From Deltaproteobacteria bacterium (lineage in GTDB: Bacteria > Desulfobacterota > Syntrophorhabdia > Syntrophorhabdales > Syntrophorhabdaceae): a DNA stretch of 19,199 nt. Position numbers and translations under genes: made by a program. The first letter of the stretch is position 1, and each line of letters opens with the position of its first letter. The DNA lies in the NCBI GenBank assembly GCA_003506795.1, contig DNYO01000166.1, forward strand, positions 1 through 19,199. Direction: 5' to 3'. Below are positions 7,510-15,069 of the stretch, piece after piece. Below the pieces are notes generated by a model. That model had not been told where the DNA came from, searched no databases, and worked only from the letters and a program-made list of their open reading frames with translations.

Positions 7510-7973
7510 TTTTCATCTGCGATGTCATGCTGGGAAAGCTGGCACGTTACCTGAGGATACTCGGTTTCGATGCCCGCTACATACGCCAGGGAGATGACCC
7601 TCGGTCCTTCCCTGCACCATCGCCGAAAATACTTTTCCTGACAAAGAGAAAAACCGGAACCGTTCGTCCCCACACAATCGTCGTCCAGGGAAACGATCCG
7701 GAAGAACAGCTCCTCGGAATAAAGGACTTCATAGAACCTTATATCGATCCCGCGGCTCTCATGACACGATGTCTTGACTGCAACACGGTCCTGATCGATG
7801 TGCCCAAAGACGAGATCGAACCGTTCGTCCCCGAGTACGTCTACCACCATCACGACAGGTTCACAACCTGCCCGTCCTGTAAAAAGGTATACTGGGAGGG
7901 TTCCCACGCCGACGAAATGCATGCGTGGATGGAAAGAGTGAAAGCTAAAAAGCATGAGAAAGTTCCCTTTTGA
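7506..7973 (+). CDS. Mut7-C (PIN-like) RNase domain protein with zinc ribbon
   Basis: This 155-aa protein begins MIFICDVMLGKLARYLRILGFDARY, the characteristic start of the Mut7-C domain, a PIN-like fold proposed to act on RNA. D6 is the expected first acidic residue. DPEEQL follows, and then a four-cysteine zinc ribbon (RCLDC and TCPSC) ending in VYWEGSH, also typical. Two oddities stand out. The segment that usually reads like LLTRDR here reads LFLTKRKTG, so the usual acidic residue is replaced by basic ones. The stretch before it is also shortened. Activity may be altered or lost. The ATG at 7506 overlaps the deaminase stop (ATGA), and the end overlaps nth by 20 bases, so translation is probably coupled. 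The biological role is unknown to me. Confidence 0.82.
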   Translation: MIFICDVMLGKLARYLRILGFDARYIRQGDDPRSFPAPSPKILFLTKRKTGTVRPHTIVVQGNDPEEQLLGIKDFIEPYIDPAALMTRCLDCNTVLIDVPKDEIEPFVPEYVYHHHDRFTTCPSCKKVYWEGSHADEMHAWMERVKAKKHEKVPF

Positions 7974-8613
7974 CGAAATGATGAAAGTCCTCACGGCCTT
8001 TTTCCCCGAAGAGGCCGCGCCGATCATCACGCGCATATCGCGGGGCGAGAAAAGCGATCCTTTTATAGTGCTCGTCGGGACGCTCTTGAGTCTTCGGACA
8101 AAGGATGAGACAACGGAAAAAGTAATGGAGGCGCTTATGCCTCATGTGGGCACGCCGCGGGACCTTCTGCGCATTCCGACGGGGGACCTGGAGAGGATGA
8201 TCTACCCCGTGGGATTCTATCGAAACAAGGCGAAGATACTCAAGGAAGTGGCCGGCACCATCATCACATCTTTTGGAGGAAAAGTCCCCGACACCATCGA
8301 AGAGCTTCTCTCCATAAGAGGAATAGGCCGGAAAACAGCGAACCTGGTTGTTACTGAAGGATACGGAAAACCGGGGATATGCGTGGATACACACGTCCAC
8401 AGGATATCAAACAGGCTCGGGATAGTCTCGACAAAAAATCCCCACCAGACCGAAGAGATGCTGAGGCAGGTATTGCCCCAAAAATACTGGATCGTCTACA
8501 ATTCCCTGCTTGTCACCTTTGGCAAACGGATCTGCACCCCGCTGTCTCCCAAATGCAGCCAATGCCCGCTCAATAACATCTGCCCGAAAAAGAACGTAAC
8601 GAAATCACGGTAA
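7954..8613 (+). CDS. nth: Endonuclease III, DNA glycosylase/AP lyase
   Basis: Nth removes oxidised pyrimidines and cuts at the abasic site in base-excision repair. The protein has 219 aa, close to the 211 of E. coli Nth. The helix-hairpin-helix LSIRGIGRKTANLVV contains the catalytic lysine K127, and D145 in VDTHVHR is the catalytic aspartate. Their 18-residue spacing equals that of K120 and D138 in E. coli. The [4Fe-4S] ligands C194, C201, C204 and C210 follow the CX6CX2CX5C pattern exactly. The start overlaps the Mut7-C gene by 20 bases and has only a weak ribosome site (GGAAAGAG about 16 bases upstream). Later in-frame ATGs at 7978 and 7981 are possible. It is the last gene of its operon; the TAA stop forms part of a terminator stem. 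Confidence 0.95.
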   Translation: MRKFPFDEMMKVLTAFFPEEAAPIITRISRGEKSDPFIVLVGTLLSLRTKDETTEKVMEALMPHVGTPRDLLRIPTGDLERMIYPVGFYRNKAKILKEVAGTIITSFGGKVPDTIEELLSIRGIGRKTANLVVTEGYGKPGICVDTHVHRISNRLGIVSTKNPHQTEEMLRQVLPQKYWIVYNSLLVTFGKRICTPLSPKCSQCPLNNICPKKNVTKSR

Positions 8614-8634
8614 CACGTACACCTTACCGTTTTT
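8607..8634 (+). terminator. Intrinsic terminator overlapping the nth stop codon
   Basis: ACGGTAA (8607-8613, including the stop codon) pairs perfectly with TTACCGT (8624-8630) around a 10-base loop, and T continues through 8634. It ends the phosphorylase-deaminase-Mut7-C-nth operon and shields the convergent gene beginning at 8658. A second small dyad, CCCTT-A-AAGGG (8640-8650), lies beyond it without a T run on either strand. Confidence 0.7.
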
Positions 8635-8657
8635 CCTTTCCCTTAAAGGGTGGAGCG

Positions 8658-9956
8658 CTATCTGGCATAGCACAGTAGGGGTAGGTAGAGACTGAAAAGG
8701 ATAATACCCAGGGAAAGGGCCTCGCCCGCACTCATTCCCTGTACGGCCCCGCCGAAGCGGTTTGTGACGAAAGGGCCGAAGCGGGCAAGGAGAAGAGCCG
8801 GCAGGAGGCTCACACCGAGAAGCGCGAAGGCGACGATCGACACATATCCACCCTCCCCCGCGACGCTCCGGTAAAGGGCGATTCTCCCCGTGAAACCCGC
8901 AATCGGGAGAAGCCCGGCCAGTGCCGCGGCGAAAACGACAAAAAAGACCGATATCGCCCTGCCCCCTCTCTTGTCGAATCCGCGGGTGACGAAGATCAGG
9001 CCGACGGCGGCCGCCAGACTGCTGCATGCCATTACAGCCACCGCGTTGCCGCCGGCGGGGACAAGAGCCCTTATGCAGGCAGTCCCCGTGATGCACGCGG
9101 TAACAATAAAAAGAATACACACCGCCATCTTGCCGGGGTCCCTCTGGCGGGAGGCGATTACCAGGTATATCCCCGCTGCCGCCAGCGAGCCGGGAAGAAG
9201 GACACGCAGGACCCCGGGGCTCATGAACAAAACCCTCATCATGAGGAAGACTTCCGCATAAAGGGAAATGATGGCGAGAAGGGTCAAAAGCGGCTCGCCG
9301 GCAATTCTCGCCCTCCAATCCGACGAAAAGGAGAGGGGGATGAAAAACAGCCTGTAGAGAACGTACCCGGCCAGAATAAAAGGCAGCCATTCCGGCAGTC
9401 CCGCCAAAAATGCGTCCCCTCCGGTGCCTGCCACATTCCGGAAGAGGGAAAGGCCAATGACCACTGCCGCGGCGGGCGCGAGAAACAGCGCGTCGCTAAC
9501 ACCGCTCCCTCTCTTTCGCGCCGCCCCGAAAAACAGGACGTATGAGGCCTCGGCGAAGAGAAGGAGTGTCATCAGATCCGACGCAAGCATGCCACCGACG
9601 GCGAGACCGAGGTTCGCCAGCACGAATCCCTCTCCCGCCCGCCTGCCGGGACGTTCGTTGTCCGACGCAAGCCAGGGAATACATCCCGCGCAAAGAGCAC
9701 AGACGCACAGGGCGCCTGCGACGGTAAAAGCATCCAGGCTGAAATTGAAAAACCCCCCCGGGGAGGCGATCACGCGGGGTTGCCGGAAAAACAGATAAGG
9801 GATGAGGATCGAAACGCCGCTTGCCGTGATGAAAAAAGACATGACGGGCGGGATAAGGCGATTTTTGCCCAATAAGCCCGCAAGAAGTACCACCGGAGCC
9901 CCGGCGAAAAGAATCCAAATCGGATAGAGGAACATAATTTCTCGTGAAATTAACAT
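8658..9956 (-). CDS. Orphan membrane protein related to proton-channel subunits of complex I / Mrp antiporters (NuoM/N- or MrpD-like)
   Basis: This very hydrophobic 432-aa protein has about a dozen predicted membrane segments. Local resemblances to the NuoM/NuoN/MrpD family include ASDLMTLLLFAEASYVLF with a membrane glutamate (E136), FIPLSFSSDWRARIAGEPLLTLLA in the place of the usual WLPDAH...P..LLA loop, RDPGKMAV in the place of the usual D-K-R-L-A-Y helix, and GLLPIAGFTGR in the place of GLPP-AGF-GK. The lysine normally found in the helix after the WLPDA loop is not seen (SLYAEVFLMMR), and the final GK is GR. No other complex I or Mrp genes are nearby. The start at 9956 has GAGG 9 bases upstream. 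ATGs at 9935 and 10040 are alternatives. It is convergent with nth and divergent from bamA. Function unknown. Confidence 0.65.
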   Translation of the reverse strand: MLISREIMFLYPIWILFAGAPVVLLAGLLGKNRLIPPVMSFFITASGVSILIPYLFFRQPRVIASPGGFFNFSLDAFTVAGALCVCALCAGCIPWLASDNERPGRRAGEGFVLANLGLAVGGMLASDLMTLLLFAEASYVLFFGAARKRGSGVSDALFLAPAAAVVIGLSLFRNVAGTGGDAFLAGLPEWLPFILAGYVLYRLFFIPLSFSSDWRARIAGEPLLTLLAIISLYAEVFLMMRVLFMSPGVLRVLLPGSLAAAGIYLVIASRQRDPGKMAVCILFIVTACITGTACIRALVPAGGNAVAVMACSSLAAAVGLIFVTRGFDKRGGRAISVFFVVFAAALAGLLPIAGFTGRIALYRSVAGEGGYVSIVAFALLGVSLLPALLLARFGPFVTNRFGGAVQGMSAGEALSLGIILFSLYLPLLCYAR

Positions 9957-10045
9957 ATCTGACAACCTCAATTCCAGCTTATCGAAATGAAATACTTTTT
10001 TTACCTTTACAAAGAGGATGTTTTTTTGGTAATTTTCCAAAACAT
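9957..10045. promoter_or_regulatory. Divergent intergenic region upstream of bamA, with an inverted repeat
   Basis: These 89 AT-rich bases separate the minus-strand membrane protein from bamA and should hold both promoters. TTTTGG (10024-10029) and CCAAAA (10037-10042) form a perfect 6-bp inverted repeat around 7 bases, ending 3 bases before the bamA ATG. A possible bamA promoter is TTTACA (10006-10011) with TAATTT (10030-10035) at 18-base spacing. Its -10 element is weak, and it would give an almost leaderless transcript. No Shine-Dalgarno site for bamA is visible. On the minus strand I see only AT-rich tracts and no confident promoter. Confidence 0.35.
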
Positions 10046-12292
10046 ATGAAAAAATTGAAGTACGTTATCCTTCTCTCTCTAATTCTGTGCCTCCCTGTCA
10101 TGACGATGGCCCAGAACGAACGGGTCGCCAAGATTGAAATTACGGGAAATGAACGCATCGACACTGCTTTCATATCCAACAACATCAAGAGCAGGGAAGG
10201 CGATGCGTATAATCTCGACAAGATACGCGAGGACATGAAGAGCGTTTACAAAACGGGCTTCTTCAGCGACGTTCAGATAGATGTTAAGGATACGGATAAG
10301 GGAAAGATCGTCACCTTTGTCGTCATCGAAAGACCCCCCGTCAAGTCTATCCTCCTGACGGGGAACAAAAAGATAAAAACCGATGATCTCACGGACAAAC
10401 TCAAAATCAAGACCGGTACCGTTCTCAATATTGAAAAAATCAAAGAAAGCATGGACGAGATCAGGAAGCTCTATGCGAGTAAAGGCTATTACGCCGCCAA
10501 AATATCATACGAAATAGCCTACGGAGAGGCATACGACGCAACGGTAAACATCGTTATAGACGAACCTCAGCAGTCCTACGTAAGGAAAGTGAGTTTTACG
10601 GGCAATAAGCACTTTAAAGACAGCGTATTGCGGGGTTTCATGAGGACCAAGGAAAAGGGATGGTTCTCGTGGTTTACCGGGTCGGGCATACTCGATGAGG
10701 ATGCCCTTATAGAAGACCGTAAGAACCTCGAGGCCTTTTATCACGACAACGGCTATATTAAAGTCCAGGTCGGGGCGCCCGATGTTACGCTCTCCAAGGA
10801 CGGCAAAAGCATCTCCATTGCCATCGCCATAGAAGAAGGCGCCACCCATCAGGTCGGTACCATCGAATTCGCCGGAGATATCATAGTTCCCAGGGAAGAC
10901 CTCCTCAAGAAGATAAAGACACAATCGGGCAAGCTCTTCAGAACCACCCTCTTCTATGAAGATGTGCTCGCCATCACCGACGTTTACCAGGACAAGGGAT
11001 ACGCATTCGCCGATGTTTCACCACTGACCACGATCGATGACACCACCCACATCGTCAATGTCACATTCAACATCACCAAGAACCAGGAAGTTTACTTCAA
11101 CAGGATCAACATAATCGGAAACACCAGAACCCGGGACAAGGTAGTACGGCGTGAACTCAAATTTGCTGAGGGTGATCGTTTTTCGATAACCAACATCAAG
11201 GAAAGCAAGAAAAAATTAAAGAACACAACGTTCTTTAAAGACACGGATTTCAAGATCGTCAAGACCGACGACCCTAAGAAGGTCAATATCGACCTCAACA
11301 TAGAGGAAAAACCGACGGGAACCTTCAGCGTAGGCGCCGGCTACAGCACCTCTGAGAAAGTGATCGTCTCCGGGTCGGTGTCAGAAGAAAACTTCCTCGG
11401 AACAGGCAGAAGGCTCACCCTTGAGGCAGCACTGAGCGGTTACACCACGGAATTTCGATTCTCATACCTTGAGCCCTACATTTTCGACAAAAACCTATCT
11501 GCAGGATTCAGCGTCTTTAATTTCAAACGGTATATGGACACATACGACTACAAGAGGACGGGCGGCAACTTCTCCCTTATCAAACCTCTGACCGACGACA
11601 TTAAGGCAACCCTGAAATACAGGATCGAGAACGTCGAGGTGACCGACATAGACGTCTCTGCCAGCACTTACATAAAAGAGCAGGAGGGCACGAGCCTGAC
11701 AAGCAGTATGATCTACTCGATCGCCAAGAACACCATCGATGACGTATTGAATCCCACCAAGGGAATCAACAGCGCAATCTCCCTGGAAACGGCTGGCGGC
11801 CCCTTCGGCGGCGACAACTATTTCGTGTCCCTGTCCGCATTTTACGGCAGATACATCCCCATCAAGTTCATGGAGAGTTCCTTCTTCCTGAAAGGTACAG
11901 CCGGAATGATCCGCGGTTACAGCGGCAGAGAAGTGCCTATCACTGAAAAATACTACGTCGGCGGTCTCAGCTCGATCCGTGGTTTCCGCTACGGCGAAGC
12001 CGGGCCGATGGACGAGAACGATGAACCTATCGGCGCGAAGAACGAGATGTATTTCAATTTTGAATGGATTTTCCCCATCTACAAACCAGCGGGCGTCAAA
12101 GGCGTCATTTTTACCGATACCGGTGCCGGTTTTGACGATTTCAACAGCCTGAGAATGCGAACGGCCGCAGGTGTCGGAATACGCTGGTTCTCACCACTTG
12201 GTCCCATCCGTCTGGAACTCGGATTCAACCTCAACCCGAAAGAAGGAGAGAGGAAGAGTCTTTTCGATTTTGCCATCGGCACCCAATATTAG
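10046..12292 (+). CDS. bamA: Outer-membrane protein assembly factor BamA
   Basis: BamA is the central subunit of the BAM complex that folds beta-barrel proteins into the outer membrane. The 748-aa protein has a signal peptide (KKLKYVILLSLILCLPV, cleavage near residue 22). Five POTRA domains follow, beginning near ERVAKIEITGNERI, PVKSILLTGNKKI, YVRKVSFTGNKHF, HQVGTIEFAGDII and VYFNRINIIGNTR. A 16-stranded barrel is expected from about residue 425. The conserved barrel motif GGLSSIRGF is present with R645, and the C-terminus (FDFAIGTQY) ends in an aromatic beta-signal-like strand. The ATG at 10046 is chosen because the signal peptide begins there, although the frame is open further upstream from 9944. 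No Shine-Dalgarno site precedes it. It is first in the envelope operon, 12 bases before skp. Confidence 0.96.
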   Translation: MKKLKYVILLSLILCLPVMTMAQNERVAKIEITGNERIDTAFISNNIKSREGDAYNLDKIREDMKSVYKTGFFSDVQIDVKDTDKGKIVTFVVIERPPVKSILLTGNKKIKTDDLTDKLKIKTGTVLNIEKIKESMDEIRKLYASKGYYAAKISYEIAYGEAYDATVNIVIDEPQQSYVRKVSFTGNKHFKDSVLRGFMRTKEKGWFSWFTGSGILDEDALIEDRKNLEAFYHDNGYIKVQVGAPDVTLSKDGKSISIAIAIEEGATHQVGTIEFAGDIIVPREDLLKKIKTQSGKLFRTTLFYEDVLAITDVYQDKGYAFADVSPLTTIDDTTHIVNVTFNITKNQEVYFNRINIIGNTRTRDKVVRRELKFAEGDRFSITNIKESKKKLKNTTFFKDTDFKIVKTDDPKKVNIDLNIEEKPTGTFSVGAGYSTSEKVIVSGSVSEENFLGTGRRLTLEAALSGYTTEFRFSYLEPYIFDKNLSAGFSVFNFKRYMDTYDYKRTGGNFSLIKPLTDDIKATLKYRIENVEVTDIDVSASTYIKEQEGTSLTSSMIYSIAKNTIDDVLNPTKGINSAISLETAGGPFGGDNYFVSLSAFYGRYIPIKFMESSFFLKGTAGMIRGYSGREVPITEKYYVGGLSSIRGFRYGEAGPMDENDEPIGAKNEMYFNFEWIFPIYKPAGVKGVIFTDTGAGFDDFNSLRMRTAAGVGIRWFSPLGPIRLELGFNLNPKEGERKSLFDFAIGTQY

Positions 12293-12304
12293 TAAGGAGG
12301 CTTT

Positions 12305-12838
12305 ATGAAACGCTTTATTACGGTCCTTTTTGTCGTAACCATTCTTCTGACACCACTTGCGGCGATGAGCCAGACACTGAACGTCGCATACATAGACCTG
12401 CAGAAAGTCATGCTTGAATCCGATCAGGGCAAGCAGATACGCGGGATCCTGACCCAGGATGCGGAAAGGCTGAAGAAAAACCTTGACGGGAAACAGGCGG
12501 AGCTCCAGAGGTTGAAAGATGCCGTTGAAAAGCAGGGAGCTACCATAACCCCCGAGGCCAGGGCTGAGAAGGAAAAACAGTACCAGGCAAAGCTGAAGGA
12601 TTACCAGAGGCTCTACAACGACTACCAGACCGAACTCCAGCAAAAGGACATGGAATACACTCAGAAGGTCCTCAAGGAAGTGGAAGATGTGGTACGGAGC
12701 CTCGGTGAAAAGGAAAAATACGCCCTGATACTTGAAAAGAGCCAGGCCGGAATCCTCTATGCCACCCCGGCGATAGACATCACGAACAAGGTGATTTCTC
12801 TCTTCAACGAAATGGCGAAGAAAAAACCTATTAAGTAA
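12305..12838 (+). CDS. skp: Periplasmic chaperone Skp/OmpH
   Basis: Skp holds unfolded outer-membrane proteins on their way to BamA. The 177-aa protein has a signal peptide (residues 1 to about 22) followed by LNVAYIDLQKVMLES, the family's conserved mature start. A long charged, coiled-coil-rich helical region (about 40-130) would form the tentacles of the trimer. The C-terminal part (KYALILEKSQAGILYATPAIDITNKVISLFN) returns to the small beta body. AAGGAGG ends 4 bases before the ATG, one of the best ribosome sites in the window. The bamA-skp-lpxD order is conserved in many Gram-negative bacteria. Confidence 0.93.
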   Translation: MKRFITVLFVVTILLTPLAAMSQTLNVAYIDLQKVMLESDQGKQIRGILTQDAERLKKNLDGKQAELQRLKDAVEKQGATITPEARAEKEKQYQAKLKDYQRLYNDYQTELQQKDMEYTQKVLKEVEDVVRSLGEKEKYALILEKSQAGILYATPAIDITNKVISLFNEMAKKKPIK

Positions 12839-13870
12839 ATGACCACGCTGAGGGATATCGCTGCCGCGATCCAGGGAAATCTGATTGGTGACGGGGATAT
12901 CCCGATTCATGGCATCGCAGGGATTCAAACCGCCACAGAGGGACAGGTCAGCTTCGTTACCCACAGAAGCTACCTCAAGCACATCCCCGACTGCAGGGCT
13001 TCCGCCCTTATCATCGGCAAAAAGACATCCCTTGACGAGTTCAAGGGAAAGAATGTTATTGTCGTTGACAATCCGGAACTTGCCTATATTACGGTAGCCG
13101 GAATGTTTCTGGAGGAGGTATCGATGCCTGCCGGCATCGACCCCCTGGCCTTCGTCAGCCCTGAAGCAACGGTTGACAGGAGCGCCTCTGTCGGGCCTTT
13201 CGCCTGCATAGAAAGAAATTCCCGCATCGGCGCGAATGTGACGGTCTACCCGTTCTCCTATATCGGTCCCAACGTCGCCATAGGGGAAGGCAGCGTCATC
13301 TATCCCCACGTCACGATCTACCGGGACACAACGATCGGAAAGAATGTCATCATCCATGCAAACACGGTGATCGCCGGCGACGGCTTCGGGTATACCTGGG
13401 ACGGGAGCAAACATGCCAAGATACCCCAGCTCGGCTCCGTCATTATAGAGGATGATGTCGAGATCGGGGCGAATACGGCAATCGACCGGGCGTCGCTTGA
13501 AAAAACGCTGATCGGCAAAGGGACGAAGATAGACAACCTCGTTCAGGTAGCACATAACGTCACGATAGGGCAAAACTCCATCATCGTCTCCCAGGTCGGC
13601 ATTGCCGGCAGCGCACACATAGGAAACAACGTGGTCCTCGCGGGCCAGGCAGGGGTCAGAGACCATGTCACCGTGGGCGACCAGGTCATGGCAGGAGGAC
13701 AGACAGGCATAACCAGGGACGTGCCCCCGGGCTCACTCATATGGGGTACCCCGCACATGCCCCACAAGGAATGGATGAAACTCCAGCTTTACATACGAAA
13801 ACTCCCTGCCCTTTTCGAGAAAATCAAAGAGATGGAGAAGAAACTGCTGTTGGAGGACAAGGATGGTTGA
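12839..13870 (+). CDS. lpxD: UDP-3-O-(3-hydroxyacyl)glucosamine N-acyltransferase LpxD
   Basis: LpxD adds the N-linked 3-hydroxyacyl chain from acyl-ACP in the third step of lipid A synthesis. The 343-aa protein has an N-terminal uridine-binding domain (IQGNLIGDGDIPIHGIAGIQTATEGQVSFVTHRSY), then a left-handed beta-helix of hexapeptide repeats, then a charged C-terminal helix. The catalytic histidine in VQVAHNVTIG is H239, the same number as in E. coli. GDGFGYTWDG, which contributes to the acyl-binding region, is also conserved. The ATG directly abuts the skp stop with no gap, and the 3' end overlaps fabZ by 8 bases. Confidence 0.96.
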   Translation: MTTLRDIAAAIQGNLIGDGDIPIHGIAGIQTATEGQVSFVTHRSYLKHIPDCRASALIIGKKTSLDEFKGKNVIVVDNPELAYITVAGMFLEEVSMPAGIDPLAFVSPEATVDRSASVGPFACIERNSRIGANVTVYPFSYIGPNVAIGEGSVIYPHVTIYRDTTIGKNVIIHANTVIAGDGFGYTWDGSKHAKIPQLGSVIIEDDVEIGANTAIDRASLEKTLIGKGTKIDNLVQVAHNVTIGQNSIIVSQVGIAGSAHIGNNVVLAGQAGVRDHVTVGDQVMAGGQTGITRDVPPGSLIWGTPHMPHKEWMKLQLYIRKLPALFEKIKEMEKKLLLEDKDG

Positions 13871-14291
13871 CATCAACGAAATACTCACGCTTCTGCCGCA
13901 CAAGTACCCCTTTCTCCTGGTTGACAGGGTCCTTGAGTTCGAACCTGCAAAACGAATCATCGCCATAAAGAACGTGACTGTAAATGAACCATTTTTTCAG
14001 GGCCATTTCCCGGGCAGACCTATCATGCCGGGCGTCCTCATCCTCGAGGCGATGGCGCAAGCCGGCGGCATTCTCGCCTTCAAATCCTTTCCGGGAATGA
14101 AGGGTTCCGTCTTTTTCACCGGCATTGACGGGGCACGGTTCCGTAAACCCGTGACCCCCGGCGACCAGCTTAGGTTCGACGTCGAGGTCGTGAAGCACAG
14201 AAGAGAGATATGGGTCTTCGAGGCAAAGGCCTACGTAGAGGACGATGTTGTAGCCGAAGCGCGTATAATGGCCATGCTTAAACAGGAGTGA
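13863..14291 (+). CDS. fabZ: 3-hydroxyacyl-ACP dehydratase FabZ
   Basis: FabZ dehydrates 3-hydroxyacyl-ACP in fatty acid elongation and so competes with LpxA and LpxD for the same acyl donors. Encoding them together fits the need to balance phospholipid and lipid A. The 142-aa hot-dog-fold protein has ILTLLPHKYPFLLVDRV at the start. The active-site motif GHFPGRPIMPGVLILEAMAQ carries H48 and E62, spaced as in E. coli H54 and E68. GGAGG lies 6 bases before the ATG, within the end of lpxD. Confidence 0.97.
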   Translation: MVDINEILTLLPHKYPFLLVDRVLEFEPAKRIIAIKNVTVNEPFFQGHFPGRPIMPGVLILEAMAQAGGILAFKSFPGMKGSVFFTGIDGARFRKPVTPGDQLRFDVEVVKHRREIWVFEAKAYVEDDVVAEARIMAMLKQE

Positions 14292-14301
14292 GGAGCAAAA
14301 A

Positions 14302-15069
14302 GTGATACATCCAACTGCCATTGTTGACAAGAACGCACAGATTGCGGGTGATGTAGAGATCGGGCCCTACTGTATTATAGAGGGAGGCGCACAAATCGGG
14401 GCCGGAAGCCGCCTCGAGAGCCACGTGGTCGTGCAGGGGAATACCGTACTGGGCACCGGCTGCACGGTCAGCCCCTTCGCATCCCTTGGGGGGCCTCCCC
14501 AGGATATCGGCTATAAGTACGAGCCCACCCGCGTCGTCATAGGCAATAATAACACCATCAAGGAATATGTGACGATAAACAGGGGAACCGCCAAGGGAGG
14601 CGGAGTCACCGAGATCGGGGACAACAATTTTATCATGGCATATGCCCACATCGCCCACGACTGCAAAGTGGGAAGCAATATTATCATGGCCAACGGGGCA
14701 ACCCTCGCGGGCCATGTGGAGGTCTCCGATTTCGTTATCTTCAGCGGCCTCTGTGCCGTCCACCAGTTCTGCAGGGTCGGCAAATACGCCTTCATCAGCG
14801 GACTCACCGGCATCCCCAAGGACGTGCCGCCTTTTGTCATCGCCGCGGGCGACAGGGCAAAGCTCTATGGTCTCAACCTCGTCGGCCTTGAGAGACGCAA
14901 TTTTTCCAAGGAAGAAATAACGAAGCTGAAAAAGGCGTATCGGATCCTTTTCAGGTCCGCCCTCCCACTTAAGACATCCCTGAAGATCATACGGGAAGAA
15001 CTCGACGGCGACAACATCGCCTACCTTATGGAGTTCATAGAATCGTCCACGAGGGGAATATGCCGGTAA
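14302..15069 (+). CDS. lpxA: UDP-N-acetylglucosamine (or 3-amino analogue) O-acyltransferase LpxA
   Basis: LpxA transfers a 3-hydroxyacyl chain from ACP to the sugar nucleotide in the first step of lipid A synthesis. The 255-aa protein is a hexapeptide left-handed beta-helix with a helical C-terminus ending STRGICR. H116 and H119 in AHIAHDC match E. coli H122 and the catalytic H125. G167 (in FISGLTG) stands where E. coli has G173, the position where a bulky residue shortens the acyl ruler. This suggests a long chain, about C14. The start is GTG with GAGGAG 6 bases upstream. The 3' end overlaps the oxidoreductase gene by 10 bases. Whether the acceptor is GlcNAc or GlcNAc3N cannot be told with confidence. 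Confidence 0.96.
   Translation: MIHPTAIVDKNAQIAGDVEIGPYCIIEGGAQIGAGSRLESHVVVQGNTVLGTGCTVSPFASLGGPPQDIGYKYEPTRVVIGNNNTIKEYVTINRGTAKGGGVTEIGDNNFIMAYAHIAHDCKVGSNIIMANGATLAGHVEVSDFVIFSGLCAVHQFCRVGKYAFISGLTGIPKDVPPFVIAAGDRAKLYGLNLVGLERRNFSKEEITKLKKAYRILFRSALPLKTSLKIIREELDGDNIAYLMEFIESSTRGICR

Noticed and set aside
8605..9390. 261-codon minus-strand frame overlapping the antiporter-like gene
   Set aside because: The alternative frame is Pro/Arg/Gly-rich without membrane segments or motifs; the 8658-9956 frame shows family-like sequence.
12191..13666. 491-codon open frame on the minus strand opposite bamA end, skp and lpxD
   Set aside because: It lies opposite three well-supported genes, has no family motifs, and mirrors the codon bias of the coding strand.
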